Below, in pieces: positions 10,701 through 20,682 of a stretch of 64,000 bases of DNA. Below the pieces are notes generated by a model. That model had not been told where the DNA came from. It ran no database searches and saw only the letters and a list, made by a program, of their open reading frames with translations. Position 1 is the stretch's first letter. Each line of letters starts with the position of its first letter. This DNA is from Erpobdella octoculata. Its lineage: Eukaryota > Annelida > Clitellata > Hirudinida > Erpobdellidae. The stretch is taken from positions 12,200,856-12,264,855 of the forward strand of contig OZ022241.1 of the NCBI GenBank assembly GCA_963978895.1, written 5' to 3'. Made by a program: the position numbers and the translations under genes.

Positions 10701-11569
10701 TCTTTATCCGAAAACGCTCGGCCTTCATTAGGGCAGACAAACGACGCCCCAAACTCTGCCGCAGCTCTGCGAGACCAGCTTTTTCATTTTCCTGGGCTCT
10801 TTTCCACCGCTTTCGTAACAGTTTCTTTTCTCTCTTCAGCTGATTGATTTCTCTTTGTCGTCTAGAAATCATGCCTTCATTGTTTCGAACCTGACGTTTT
10901 TGTTTCACACCAAACAATTCAATGCTTTTTTCGTAAATAACATCAGTGAAGTCTTTCATACTGAAATTTGATGAATTTCTTGAACGTGTTTTGAGAAGTT
11001 TTGAGAGTGTTTCGTCCAACTTTTTCCATGCAATTGTATCTCCTGCTGCAGGAAAATCAATTCTTGGCCTAGGTTGACTGATTTCTCCTTCCGGATTCAC
11101 ATCTTGAACTGCGTCGGGGCTGTGGTTGGCCTCCGGCCCGGCAATGTTCGACGTTTTACCTGCATTATCTGATGCAGGACGTTGACGGAATTCGGTTAAG
11201 CAGCCCATTTTCGTTCTGTGGACTTTCATTCCACGGATCGTCTTGAAACTCCTACCGCAAACACACTCGTGAAGCATACCCCCATTAGGGTCCGTTGAAG
11301 AAGCAGGGTCGTTGTCCAAAGGTCCGAATGTGAGTTCATCATTCTCCCCCTCCTTTCGGTTGGAACTCTGGGGGCATTTCGTAGTATAAGATGAAGCGGC
11401 ATTTGAACGGATTGTACTTCGGCTAAGCCAGGCCTGATACCCGTGAAGTTCTCGTCTTTCCGAGAGGTCACTTATCTTTCCAAGTGTCAACGGTCTTTCC
11501 CAGTTGCCAACGGTCTTTCCCAGTTGTCACCGGTCTTTCCCGGTTGCCAAATGGCTTAATGCCTCATAA
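7782..11569 (-). mobile_element. R2-superclade LINE, tandem copy 1 (full unit)
   Basis: 3788-bp unit, repeated head-to-tail at 11570 and 15358. On the minus strand it has a 5' region with three ~20-bp subrepeats (11495-11545), one long ORF, and a ~259-bp 3' UTR ending at GTTAAAACACAT against the microsatellite. Only a handful of base changes separate the copies: copy 1 has CTCTTAAG near 7876 where copies 2 and 3 have CTTTTAAG, plus one coding change at about 8290. Confidence 0.9.
8041..11490 (-). CDS. R2-superclade LINE polyprotein (zinc finger, RT, restriction-like endonuclease), copy 1
   Basis: 1149-residue open frame. It has one N-terminal finger CXC-X12-H-X5-C at residues 76-97, a basic region, and a reverse transcriptase at about 330-620 (APGPNGVPY, FRPISLLN, DFANAYGAV, catalytic FMDD near 590). 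Next come a thumb/linker, a CCHC motif CX2CX7HX4C near 915-930, and a restriction-like nuclease motif KPD-x12-ELSVP near 1045-1065. This order and the lack of an N-terminal APE nuclease place it with the R2/R4/NeSL group. The frame opens with TTG. The first ATG is codon 72, just before the finger, so the true start is unclear. Residue K in the NIFKKERY context is E in copies 2 and 3. It should be able to nick DNA and prime reverse transcription at a specific target. Confidence 0.9.
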   Translation of the reverse strand: MTLGKISDLSERRELHGYQAWLSRSTIRSNAASSYTTKCPQSSNRKEGENDELTFGPLDNDPASSTDPNGGMLHECVCGRSFKTIRGMKVHRTKMGCLTEFRQRPASDNAGKTSNIAGPEANHSPDAVQDVNPEGEISQPRPRIDFPAAGDTIAWKKLDETLSKLLKTRSRNSSNFSMKDFTDVIYEKSIELFGVKQKRQVRNNEGMISRRQREINQLKREKKLLRKRWKRAQENEKAGLAELRQSLGRRLSALMKAERFRIKKRDQRNARFQFIKDPFKYGRNLLDPPKSGTLQADKATLDEYFRSAFRDPRGDQQLEERTDLPEIPLPNFSFREGMISLLEVTQFLYRTRNRSAPGPNGVPYLVYKKCPEVLRLLHSLLVGSWERRRIESEWQRAEGIFIPKEKDSKEIHQFRPISLLNVEGKIFFAVLARRLTSYVIQNNYIDRSVQKGGVPGVPGCIEHSSVIWEALKRAKENRLSLHIVWLDFANAYGAVRHQMLWRTLRSHHVPNFVIEMLQQYFGHFKLRLSTSSCSTEWFQLEVGIAMGCSISPILFVLAMQLLLNAVGSRVEEAYVGKGILMPSVKAFMDDTTLVLNKCISMRRALDAFSGLLSWCGMSFKATKSRSLSLRRGKIDDNVTFSVAGNRIPTLREEPVKSLGRWYDDSLNDTGRCSEVLRSAFEDMKKIDAAPLQSRFKLWLLQFVLLPRLLWPLSMYEMSLPLVEKLERRMNKFTRKWLGLPPGFSSVALYSKTAKLRLPLKSLVEEFKINKIRTQLMLDNSSDQRIVEMGPLVKSGKKWVARKEIAEAEASLRWTERVGAVQQDKRGLGSTHRIWWSKASTSERTSLVIQERKKAIESQRMIKFVQLSQQGDWTTWENAVQRSLSWKDIWQYTPLRLSFLIRSVYDQLPSSSNLRRWKLKDDDSCMLCGQSETLIHVLSCCSFSLSHGRYTWRHNQVLRKLLDFVKEACKKAKTRGIQQKRKIYFLREGNLKFHRFRSTRDFECVMGAADDWSVSADLDGERKFPEAVRSSGLKPDIIVYSDLAKTMFLIELSVPWESNMESSNIFKKERYRDLACDLNAKGFRTEIFAVEVGVRGLVSSSMLKLLKALGFSNREKTRAIKEISQTAEAASFWIFANRKKKALQDAHEMV

Positions 11570-14500
11570 ATGTGTTTTAACTCTTTGCGAGCTTTCGTCG
11601 CCGAAGGTCTTCAGAAGAAGAACCTCTCATTTTTAGCGTTTCGGCCCTTAAACTTCTTGACGCTTTTAAGAGAGAGGTGGGCCCACGTCCGTTGATCAGG
11701 CGGACGCCCTTCGGCGAGAAAAATTTCCAAATTCCTAACTTGAAACACGAAAATTCAAAGTTCAGCAGAAAACTGTTCGAAACAAAACTTGAAATCGCCG
11801 GAACGATTATCGCCCAATGTAAACAAGGCTAAACCATTTCGTGTGCATCTTGTAGCGCTTTCTTTTTTCTATTAGCGAAAATCCAAAAAGATGCAGCTTC
11901 AGCTGTCTGGGAGATCTCCTTGATGGCTCGAGTTTTTTCTCGGTTTGAAAAACCAAGAGCTTTCAGCAGTTTTAACATTGAGCTGCTAACCAACCCTCGA
12001 ACGCCAACCTCGACTGCAAAAATTTCAGTCCTGAACCCTTTGGCATTCAAATCACATGCTAAATCCCTATATCTCTCCTCTTTGAAAATATTGCTAGATT
12101 CCATGTTACTTTCCCATGGCACAGAGAGTTCAATCAGGAACATTGTCTTGGCCAAGTCAGAATATACAATTATATCCGGCTTTAAGCCGCTAGATCTCAC
12201 GGCTTCTGGAAATTTTCTTTCGCCATCCAAATCAGCCGAAACCGACCAATCGTCGGCAGCACCCATCACACATTCAAAGTCTCTTGTAGATCTGAACCTG
12301 TGGAACTTCAGATTGCCTTCTCTCAAAAAGTAGATTTTCCTTTTCTGCTGTATTCCTCTTGTCTTTGCTTTCTTACACGCTTCTTTGACGAAGTCAAGCA
12401 ATTTTCGGAGTACTTGGTTATGACGCCAAGTGTACCTCCCGTGTGAAAGTGAAAACGAACAACAGGAAAGAACGTGAATGAGAGTCTCCGATTGCCCGCA
12501 TAACATGCACGAATCATCGTCTTTCAACTTCCATCTTCGAAGATTGCTGGATGACGGCAGTTGATCATAAACAGATCTAATCAAAAAAGACAAACGTAGT
12601 GGTGTGTATTGCCAAATGTCTTTCCAAGAAAGTGAACGCTGAACAGCATTTTCCCATGTCGTCCAGTCTCCTTGTTGAGATAACTGAACAAACTTAATCA
12701 TTCTCTGGGACTCAATAGCTTTCTTTCTTTCCTGAATGACCAGACTTGTTCGTTCACTGGTGCTGGCTTTTGACCACCAAATTCGATGGGTTGACCCGAG
12801 ACCCCGTTTGTCCTGTTGAACTGCCCCAACTCTTTCTGTCCAACGTAAAGAGGCTTCAGCTTCTGCGATCTCCTTTCTGGCTACCCATTTCTTTCCGGAC
12901 TTTACAAGAGGTCCCATCTCTACAATTCTTTGATCCGAAGAGTTATCCAGCATTAGTTGCGTACGGATCTTGTTTATCTTAAACTCCTCAACCAAAGACT
13001 TCAGTGGCAACCTCAGTTTGGCAGTCTTGCTGTACAAAGCTACCGAAGAAAATCCCGGAGGCAGACCCAACCATTTCCTTGTAAATTTATTCATCCTCCT
13101 TTCTAGCTTTTCTACCAATGGTAAGCTCATCTCATACATTGATAGAGGCCAAAGCAATCTCGGTAATAGAACAAACTGAAGCAACCACAATTTGAACCTG
13201 CTCTGGAGTGGGGCCGCATCAATTTTCTTCATATCTTCAAATGCCGATCGAAGAACCTCAGAACACCGTCCAGTGTCGTTAAGCGAATCGTCATACCACC
13301 TTCCCAGGCTCTTAACCGGTTCTTCTCTCAATGTTGGGATCCTGTTGCCAGCAACTGAAAACGTCACGTTGTCGTCGATCTTGCCTCGTCGCAGAGATAA
13401 GCTTCTTGACTTGGTTGCCTTGAAACTCATGCCGCACCATGATAGCAGCCCGCTGAATGCATCAAGAGCTCGTCGCATTGAGATACATTTGTTTAGAACC
13501 AAAGTTGTATCATCCATGAAGGCCTTCACCGATGGCATCAAGATACCTTTGCCAACGTAAGCTTCCTCCACACGAGAACCCACTGCATTCAGAAGCAGCT
13601 GCATCGCTAATACGAAGAGAATGGGTGAAATTGAGCAGCCCATTGCTATGCCAACCTCTAACTGGAACCATTCTGTTGAACAGGAGGACGTAGACAACCT
13701 CAATTTGAAATGTCCGAAATACTGTTGCAACATTTCTATCACAAAATTTGGAACATGATGCGATCTGAGAGTTCTCCACAACATTTGGTGACGAACAGCT
13801 CCATAAGCATTGGCAAAGTCTAACCAGACAATGTGCAAGCTGAGACGATTTTCTTTAGCTCTTTTCAATGCTTCCCAGATCACTGACGAATGTTCGATGC
13901 ATCCTGGTACTCCTGGCACTCCTCCCTTCTGAACAGACCTGTCGATGTAATTGTTTTGAATTACATAGCTTGTCAGTCTCCGAGCAAGGACAGCAAAAAA
14001 TATCTTTCCCTCGACGTTTAACAATGAAATTGGGCGGAACTGATGTATTTCCTTCGAGTCTTTTTCTTTCGGAATAAAGATACCCTCTGCTCTTTGCCAT
14101 TCGCTTTCAATTCTTCTTCTTTCCCAAGAGCCCACGAGTAGAGAATGCAATAATCTCAATACTTCTGGGCATTTTTTGTAGACGAGATATGGCACCCCAT
14201 TTGGTCCAGGAGCAGATCTGTTTCTTGTTCTGTAGAGAAATTGAGTAACTTCAAGTAACGAAATCATGCCTTCTCTGAAAGAAAAGTTTGGAAGTGGGAT
14301 TTCTGGAAGATCGGTTCTTTCTTCTAACTGCTGATCTCCACGCGGGTCACGGAATGCGGACCGAAAATATTCATCGAGCGTTGCTTTGTCTGCTTGAAGC
14401 GTTCCTGACTTGGGTGGGTCCAGTAAATTTCTTCCATATTTGAATGGGTCTTTGATGAACTGAAACCTGGCATTTCTCTGATCTCTTTTCTTTATCCGAA

Positions 14501-15357
14501 AACGCTCGGCCTTCATTAGGGCAGACAAACGACGCCCCAAACTCTGCCGCAGCTCTGCGAGACCAGCTTTTTCATTTTCCTGGGCTCTTTTCCACCGCTT
14601 TCGTAACAGTTTCTTTTCTCTCTTCAGCTGATTGATTTCTCTTTGTCGTCTAGAAATCATGCCTTCATTGTTTCGAACCTGACGTTTTTGTTTCACACCA
14701 AACAATTCAATGCTTTTTTCGTAAATAACATCAGTGAAGTCTTTCATACTGAAATTTGATGAATTTCTTGAACGTGTTTTGAGAAGTTTTGAGAGTGTTT
14801 CGTCCAACTTTTTCCATGCAATTGTATCTCCTGCTGCAGGAAAATCAATTCTTGGCCTAGGTTGACTGATTTCTCCTTCCGGATTCACATCTTGAACTGC
14901 GTCGGGGCTGTGGTTGGCCTCCGGCCCGGCAATGTTCGACGTTTTACCTGCATTATCTGATGCAGGACGTTGACGGAATTCGGTTAAGCAGCCCATTTTC
15001 GTTCTGTGGACTTTCATTCCACGGATCGTCTTGAAACTCCTACCGCAAACACACTCGTGAAGCATACCCCCATTAGGGTCCGTTGAAGAAGCAGGGTCGT
15101 TGTCCAAAGGTCCGAATGTGAGTTCATCATTCTCCCCCTCCTTTCGGTTGGAACTCTGGGGGCATTTCGTAGTATAAGATGAAGCGGCATTTGAACGGAT
15201 TGTACTTCGGCTAAGCCAGGCCTGATACCCGTGAAGTTCTCGTCTTTCCGAGAGGTCACTTATCTTTCCAAGTGTCAACGGTCTTTCCCAGTTGCCAACG
15301 GTCTTTCCCAGTTGTCACCGGTCTTTCCCGGTTGCCAAATGGCTTAATGCCTCATAA
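11570..15357 (-). mobile_element. R2-superclade LINE, tandem copy 2 (full unit)
   Basis: Second 3788-bp unit. It joins copy 1 directly at TGCCTCATAA|ATGTGTTTTAAC, with no microsatellite between, so the 3' end of this copy abuts the 5' end of copy 1. It has an intact ORF. Confidence 0.9.
11829..15278 (-). CDS. R2-superclade LINE polyprotein, copy 2
   Basis: 1149-residue frame identical to copy 1 except for E instead of K in the NIFKEERY context near the endonuclease. All motifs are intact: CCHC-type finger, FMDD RT, CX2CX7HX4C and KPD...E nuclease. As in copy 1, no ATG occurs before codon 72. Confidence 0.9.
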   Translation of the reverse strand: MTLGKISDLSERRELHGYQAWLSRSTIRSNAASSYTTKCPQSSNRKEGENDELTFGPLDNDPASSTDPNGGMLHECVCGRSFKTIRGMKVHRTKMGCLTEFRQRPASDNAGKTSNIAGPEANHSPDAVQDVNPEGEISQPRPRIDFPAAGDTIAWKKLDETLSKLLKTRSRNSSNFSMKDFTDVIYEKSIELFGVKQKRQVRNNEGMISRRQREINQLKREKKLLRKRWKRAQENEKAGLAELRQSLGRRLSALMKAERFRIKKRDQRNARFQFIKDPFKYGRNLLDPPKSGTLQADKATLDEYFRSAFRDPRGDQQLEERTDLPEIPLPNFSFREGMISLLEVTQFLYRTRNRSAPGPNGVPYLVYKKCPEVLRLLHSLLVGSWERRRIESEWQRAEGIFIPKEKDSKEIHQFRPISLLNVEGKIFFAVLARRLTSYVIQNNYIDRSVQKGGVPGVPGCIEHSSVIWEALKRAKENRLSLHIVWLDFANAYGAVRHQMLWRTLRSHHVPNFVIEMLQQYFGHFKLRLSTSSCSTEWFQLEVGIAMGCSISPILFVLAMQLLLNAVGSRVEEAYVGKGILMPSVKAFMDDTTLVLNKCISMRRALDAFSGLLSWCGMSFKATKSRSLSLRRGKIDDNVTFSVAGNRIPTLREEPVKSLGRWYDDSLNDTGRCSEVLRSAFEDMKKIDAAPLQSRFKLWLLQFVLLPRLLWPLSMYEMSLPLVEKLERRMNKFTRKWLGLPPGFSSVALYSKTAKLRLPLKSLVEEFKINKIRTQLMLDNSSDQRIVEMGPLVKSGKKWVARKEIAEAEASLRWTERVGAVQQDKRGLGSTHRIWWSKASTSERTSLVIQERKKAIESQRMIKFVQLSQQGDWTTWENAVQRSLSWKDIWQYTPLRLSFLIRSVYDQLPSSSNLRRWKLKDDDSCMLCGQSETLIHVLSCCSFSLSHGRYTWRHNQVLRKLLDFVKEACKKAKTRGIQQKRKIYFLREGNLKFHRFRSTRDFECVMGAADDWSVSADLDGERKFPEAVRSSGLKPDIIVYSDLAKTMFLIELSVPWESNMESSNIFKEERYRDLACDLNAKGFRTEIFAVEVGVRGLVSSSMLKLLKALGFSNREKTRAIKEISQTAEAASFWIFANRKKKALQDAHEMV

Positions 15358-18300
15358 ATGTGTTTTAACTCTTTGCGAGCTTTCGTCGCCGAAGGTCTTC
15401 AGAAGAAGAACCTCTCATTTTTAGCGTTTCGGCCCTTAAACTTCTTGACGCTTTTAAGAGAGAGGTGGGCCCACGTCCGTTGATCAGGCGGACGCCCTTC
15501 GGCGAGAAAAATTTCCAAATTCCTAACTTGAAACACGAAAATTCAAAGTTCAGCAGAAAACTGTTCGAAACAAAACTTGAAATCGCCGGAACGATTATCG
15601 CCCAATGTAAACAAGGCTAAACCATTTCGTGTGCATCTTGTAGCGCTTTCTTTTTTCTATTAGCGAAAATCCAAAAAGATGCAGCTTCAGCTGTCTGGGA
15701 GATCTCCTTGATGGCTCGAGTTTTTTCTCGGTTTGAAAAACCAAGAGCTTTCAGCAGTTTTAACATTGAGCTGCTAACCAACCCTCGAACGCCAACCTCG
15801 ACTGCAAAAATTTCAGTCCTGAACCCTTTGGCATTCAAATCACATGCTAAATCCCTATATCTCTCCTCTTTGAAAATATTGCTAGATTCCATGTTACTTT
15901 CCCATGGCACAGAGAGTTCAATCAGGAACATTGTCTTGGCCAAGTCAGAATATACAATTATATCCGGCTTTAAGCCGCTAGATCTCACGGCTTCTGGAAA
16001 TTTTCTTTCGCCATCCAAATCAGCCGAAACCGACCAATCGTCGGCAGCACCCATCACACATTCAAAGTCTCTTGTAGATCTGAACCTGTGGAACTTCAGA
16101 TTGCCTTCTCTCAAAAAGTAGATTTTCCTTTTCTGCTGTATTCCTCTTGTCTTTGCTTTCTTACACGCTTCTTTGACGAAGTCAAGCAATTTTCGGAGTA
16201 CTTGGTTATGACGCCAAGTGTACCTCCCGTGTGAAAGTGAAAACGAACAACAGGAAAGAACGTGAATGAGAGTCTCCGATTGCCCGCATAACATGCACGA
16301 ATCATCGTCTTTCAACTTCCATCTTCGAAGATTGCTGGATGACGGCAGTTGATCATAAACAGATCTAATCAAAAAAGACAAACGTAGTGGTGTGTATTGC
16401 CAAATGTCTTTCCAAGAAAGTGAACGCTGAACAGCATTTTCCCATGTCGTCCAGTCTCCTTGTTGAGATAACTGAACAAACTTAATCATTCTCTGGGACT
16501 CAATAGCTTTCTTTCTTTCCTGAATGACCAGACTTGTTCGTTCACTGGTGCTGGCTTTTGACCACCAAATTCGATGGGTTGACCCGAGACCCCGTTTGTC
16601 CTGTTGAACTGCCCCAACTCTTTCTGTCCAACGTAAAGAGGCTTCAGCTTCTGCGATCTCCTTTCTGGCTACCCATTTCTTTCCGGACTTTACAAGAGGT
16701 CCCATCTCTACAATTCTTTGATCCGAAGAGTTATCCAGCATTAGTTGCGTACGGATCTTGTTTATCTTAAACTCCTCAACCAAAGACTTCAGTGGCAACC
16801 TCAGTTTGGCAGTCTTGCTGTACAAAGCTACCGAAGAAAATCCCGGAGGCAGACCCAACCATTTCCTTGTAAATTTATTCATCCTCCTTTCTAGCTTTTC
16901 TACCAATGGTAAGCTCATCTCATACATTGATAGAGGCCAAAGCAATCTCGGTAATAGAACAAACTGAAGCAACCACAATTTGAACCTGCTCTGGAGTGGG
17001 GCCGCATCAATTTTCTTCATATCTTCAAATGCCGATCGAAGAACCTCAGAACACCGTCCAGTGTCGTTAAGCGAATCGTCATACCACCTTCCCAGGCTCT
17101 TAACCGGTTCTTCTCTCAATGTTGGGATCCTGTTGCCAGCAACTGAAAACGTCACGTTGTCGTCGATCTTGCCTCGTCGCAGAGATAAGCTTCTTGACTT
17201 GGTTGCCTTGAAACTCATGCCGCACCATGATAGCAGCCCGCTGAATGCATCAAGAGCTCGTCGCATTGAGATACATTTGTTTAGAACCAAAGTTGTATCA
17301 TCCATGAAGGCCTTCACCGATGGCATCAAGATACCTTTGCCAACGTAAGCTTCCTCCACACGAGAACCCACTGCATTCAGAAGCAGCTGCATCGCTAATA
17401 CGAAGAGAATGGGTGAAATTGAGCAGCCCATTGCTATGCCAACCTCTAACTGGAACCATTCTGTTGAACAGGAGGACGTAGACAACCTCAATTTGAAATG
17501 TCCGAAATACTGTTGCAACATTTCTATCACAAAATTTGGAACATGATGCGATCTGAGAGTTCTCCACAACATTTGGTGACGAACAGCTCCATAAGCATTG
17601 GCAAAGTCTAACCAGACAATGTGCAAGCTGAGACGATTTTCTTTAGCTCTTTTCAATGCTTCCCAGATCACTGACGAATGTTCGATGTATCCTGGTACTC
17701 CTGGCACTCCTCCCTTCTGAACAGACCTGTCGATGTAATTGTTTTGAATTACATAGCTTGTCAGTCTCCGAGCAAGGACAGCAAAAAATATCTTTCCCTC
17801 GACGTTTAACAATGAAATTGGGCGGAACTGATGTATTTCCTTCGAGTCTTTTTCTTTCGGAATAAAGATACCTTCTGCTCTTTGCCATTCGCTTTCAATT
17901 CTTCTTCTTTCCCAAGAGCCCACGAGTAGAGAATGCAATAATCTCAATACTTCTGGGCATTTTTTGTAGACGAGATATGGCACCCCATTTGGTCCAGGAG
18001 CAGATCTGTTTCTTGTTCTGTAGAGAAATTGAGTAACTTCAAGTAACGAAATCATGCCTTCTCTGAAAGAAAAGTTTGGAAGTGGGATTTCTGGAAGATC
18101 GGTTCTTTCTTCTAACTGCTGATCTCCACGCGGGTCACGGAATGCGGACCGAAAATATTCATCGAGCGTTGCTTTGTCTGCTTGAAGCGTTCCTGACTTG
18201 GGTGGGTCCAGTAAATTTCTTCCATATTTGAATGGGTCTTTGATGAACTGAAACCTGGCATTTCTCTGATCTCTTTTCTTTATCCGAAACGCTCGGCCTT

Positions 18301-18360
18301 CATTAGGGCAGACAAACGACGCCCCAAACTCTGCCGCAGCTCTGCGAGACCAGCTTTTTC
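15358..18360 (-). mobile_element. R2-superclade LINE, tandem copy 3 (5'-truncated)
   Basis: Same unit as copies 1 and 2 from its 3' end to the base equivalent to 14573, where it stops abruptly against a TATG microsatellite at 18361. About 785 bp of the 5' end are missing, as in target-primed insertions with incomplete reverse transcription. Confidence 0.9.
15617..18358 (-). pseudogene. R2-superclade LINE polyprotein, copy 3: frameshifted and 5'-truncated
   Basis: The RT, CCHC and endonuclease parts are open (812 residues from the Met at 18055). One A is missing from a run of four at 18286-18289 relative to copies 1 and 2, which shifts the frame upstream of the RT. The zinc finger is absent because of the truncation. 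The copy-specific change GYIEHSS (GCIEHSS in the others) is at about 17688. Confidence 0.88.
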
Positions 18361-19154
18361 ATATGTATCTATGTATGTATGTATGTATGTATGTATGTAT
18401 GTATGTATGTATGTATGTATGTATGTATGTATGTATGTATGTATGTATGTATGTATGTATGTATGTATGTATGTATGTATGTATGTATGTATGTATGTAT
18501 GTATGTATGTATGTATGTATGTATGTATGTATGTATGTATGTATGTATGTATGTATGTATGTATGTATGTATGTATGTATGTATGTATGTATGTATGTAT
18601 GTATGTATGTATGTATGTATGTATGTATGTATGTATGTATGTATGTATGTATGTATGTATGTATGTATGTATGTATGTATGTATGTATGTATGTATGTAT
18701 GTATGTATGTATGTATGTATGTATGTATGTATGTATGTATGTATGTATGTATGTATGTATGTATGTATGTATGTATGTATGTATGTATGTATGTATGTAT
18801 GTATGTATGTATGTATGTATGTATGTATGTATGTATGTATGTATGTATGTATGTATGTATGTATGTATGTATGTATGTATGTATGTATGTATGTATGTAT
18901 GTATGTATGTATGTATGTATGTATGTATGTATGTATGTATGTATGTATGTATGTATGTATGTATGTATGTATGTATGTATGTATGTATGTATGTATGTAT
19001 GTATGTATGTATGTATGTATGTATGTATGTATGTATGTATGTATGTATGTATGTATGTATGTATGTATGTATGTATGTATGTATGTATGTATGTATGTAT
19101 GTATGTATGTATGTATGTATGTATGTATGTATGTATGTATGTATGTATGTATGT
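18361..19154. repeat. (TATG)n microsatellite flanking the R2-like array on the right
   Basis: About 790 bp of nearly perfect TATG, starting ATATGTATCTATG at the junction with R2-like copy 3. It is the same repeat and strand phase as 7709-7781, so the array sits inside one TATG tract. The Tyr-Ile-His-Thr frame on the minus strand is an artefact. Confidence 0.97.
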
Positions 19155-19279
19155 ATTCTAGGCAGCAACGATTTGGTTTGAGAAAAAATATTTGGTGACA
19201 TCGACAGAGAACAAGTTAGCTCGCAGTTTATAGCAATGACCCCTGGTTGATGGATATTCAAAAGGGCGGAAGCGCTGAG

Positions 19280-20340
19280 CTAATTAAGTATTCACGATTT
19301 CATGTAGTATTTTGTAGCACAAACAAAGGTACAACAGGAGTCTTCTGTGCTCTAGAGTTTGGAGTTTTAGTATTCCAAGACGTTTGAAGTAAGGTTCATA
19401 TCTGAGCGCAATGATTGCCTTGGTAAAGCATTTCTGGACCCTCTCAATTCCATCTATCAAAAATTTGTGGTGATGGTTCCACACGGGAGAGCAGTATTTC
19501 AATAGTGGCTTAACGTAGACGCAGAAAGCTTTAATCAGTACAAGTCGATCCTTGGGTGCAAAGGACCTGTGTGGATAAGGCGTGAACGTATAGAAGCAGA
19601 ATGAATTATGCGTTGATGTGATCTTTGAAGTTTAGGTTGCTATCGATAATCACTCCCAGGTCCCTCATCTGCCTCACAATATCCAGTTGGTGATTCCTGA
19701 TGGAGTATCGGGGCATGAGACCAGCTACACCCCCATTCCGACAGAAAGAACACACAACACATTTATCAAGTGCCAGGTTTAGTTGCCATTTCGTGCTCCA
19801 AGAAGTGAGCTCAGTTGTAGCCTGTTGTAGATCGGTGGTAGACGAGCTGGAGCATGAGTAAAATTTGACATCATCCGCAAAAAGTTTCACATATACGGAT
19901 TCATTGTCGATATTGTTCAATGCATCATTGATGTAAATGAGGAAAAGGGTTGGTTCAAGAACGCTGCCCTTAGTAACACCACTTGAAACATTCGATGACC
20001 CGGAAAGCGCTCCGCGATACTGGACGTGTTGCGTACGATCAGATAAGAAGTCTATTAGCCAAGCAAGCAAATTGCAGCTAATGCCATAAGCTTCAAGTTT
20101 TATAATGAGTTGGACATGGGAGACGGAGTCAAAAGCTTTCCGGAAGTCAAACTAGATTATATCCGTTCTTTGGCGATTCTGTAGTGCAACCGACCAATCA
20201 TGAACACACTCCAATAAATTAGTGCAAGTAGACTTGGAATGTAAAAATCCATGTTGATGTTGGCTGACAAGCCCATGAAGATAGGAAAGAATCTCCTTAT
20301 TGATAATCTTCTCTATTGCACAACACGGCAGGTAATGGAG
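19280..20340 (-). pseudogene. CR1-like LINE fragment
   Basis: Minus-strand pieces of a reverse transcriptase ORF: the DFRKAFDSVSH motif with an upstream stop, TKGSVLEPTLFLIYIND (normally PQGSVLGP), and the catalytic FADD. C-terminal CSPVWNHH and LEHRR motifs lie in a shifted frame at 19284-19502. There are several frameshifts and stops. The upstream endonuclease and ORF1 are missing (5' truncation near 20340, next to a short TTTA/TATG run). Related to the LINEs at 44940 and 60543. Confidence 0.85.
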
Positions 20341-20349
20341 ATGGGTCTG

Positions 20350-20557
20350 TAGTTAGTTATTTATTTATTTATGTATGTATGTATGCATCCTTAGAAAACA
20401 ATTTTCATTTTTAAAAATTGTAATTGCTTTATAATATTATTTGAGAAAACGTCATTTTTGTCGGAATATCTCTAATGACCTTAATGTGACCTTACTACGT
20501 CAACAATCAGATATTATAGGTTTGACATATAACTATTAAATTGCTTTCAAAATACAG
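20350..20557. other. End of intron 1
   Basis: AT-rich, ending in the acceptor TTTCAAAATACAG at 20557. Nothing else was recognised. Confidence 0.5.
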
Positions 20558-20682
20558 ATTTTGTTGTTTTTTGCGACGATGTATGTCGTGTCTGGTACGA
20601 CGGAGAGAATCAAAACTTAACTGATTTATCATCAAATTTTGATATCTGGAGTAAAGGAGTCCAGGCACTTATACCTAAGAAT
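20558..20682 (+). CDS. Host gene exon 2: first half of the ectodomain
   Basis: The acceptor ATACAG precedes an open phase-1 frame encoding DFVVFCDDVCRVWYDGENQN, then LTDLSSNFDIW and ALIPKN. It ends in phase 0 at AAT|GTGGTA, a weak but usable donor. The frame joins exon 3 in phase and continues a beta-rich pattern (VQALIPKN then LLAILNV). The domain resembles a galactose-binding-like jelly roll found in invertebrate extracellular proteins. That fold call is inference. Two close cysteines and N-glycosylation sites (NLT) fit an extracellular location. Confidence 0.55.

Noticed and set aside
8132..17865. Plus-strand ORFs repeated three times inside the R2-like array
   Set aside because: They recur only because the element recurs. 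They are antisense shadows of the minus-strand RT/endonuclease frame, with no domains.
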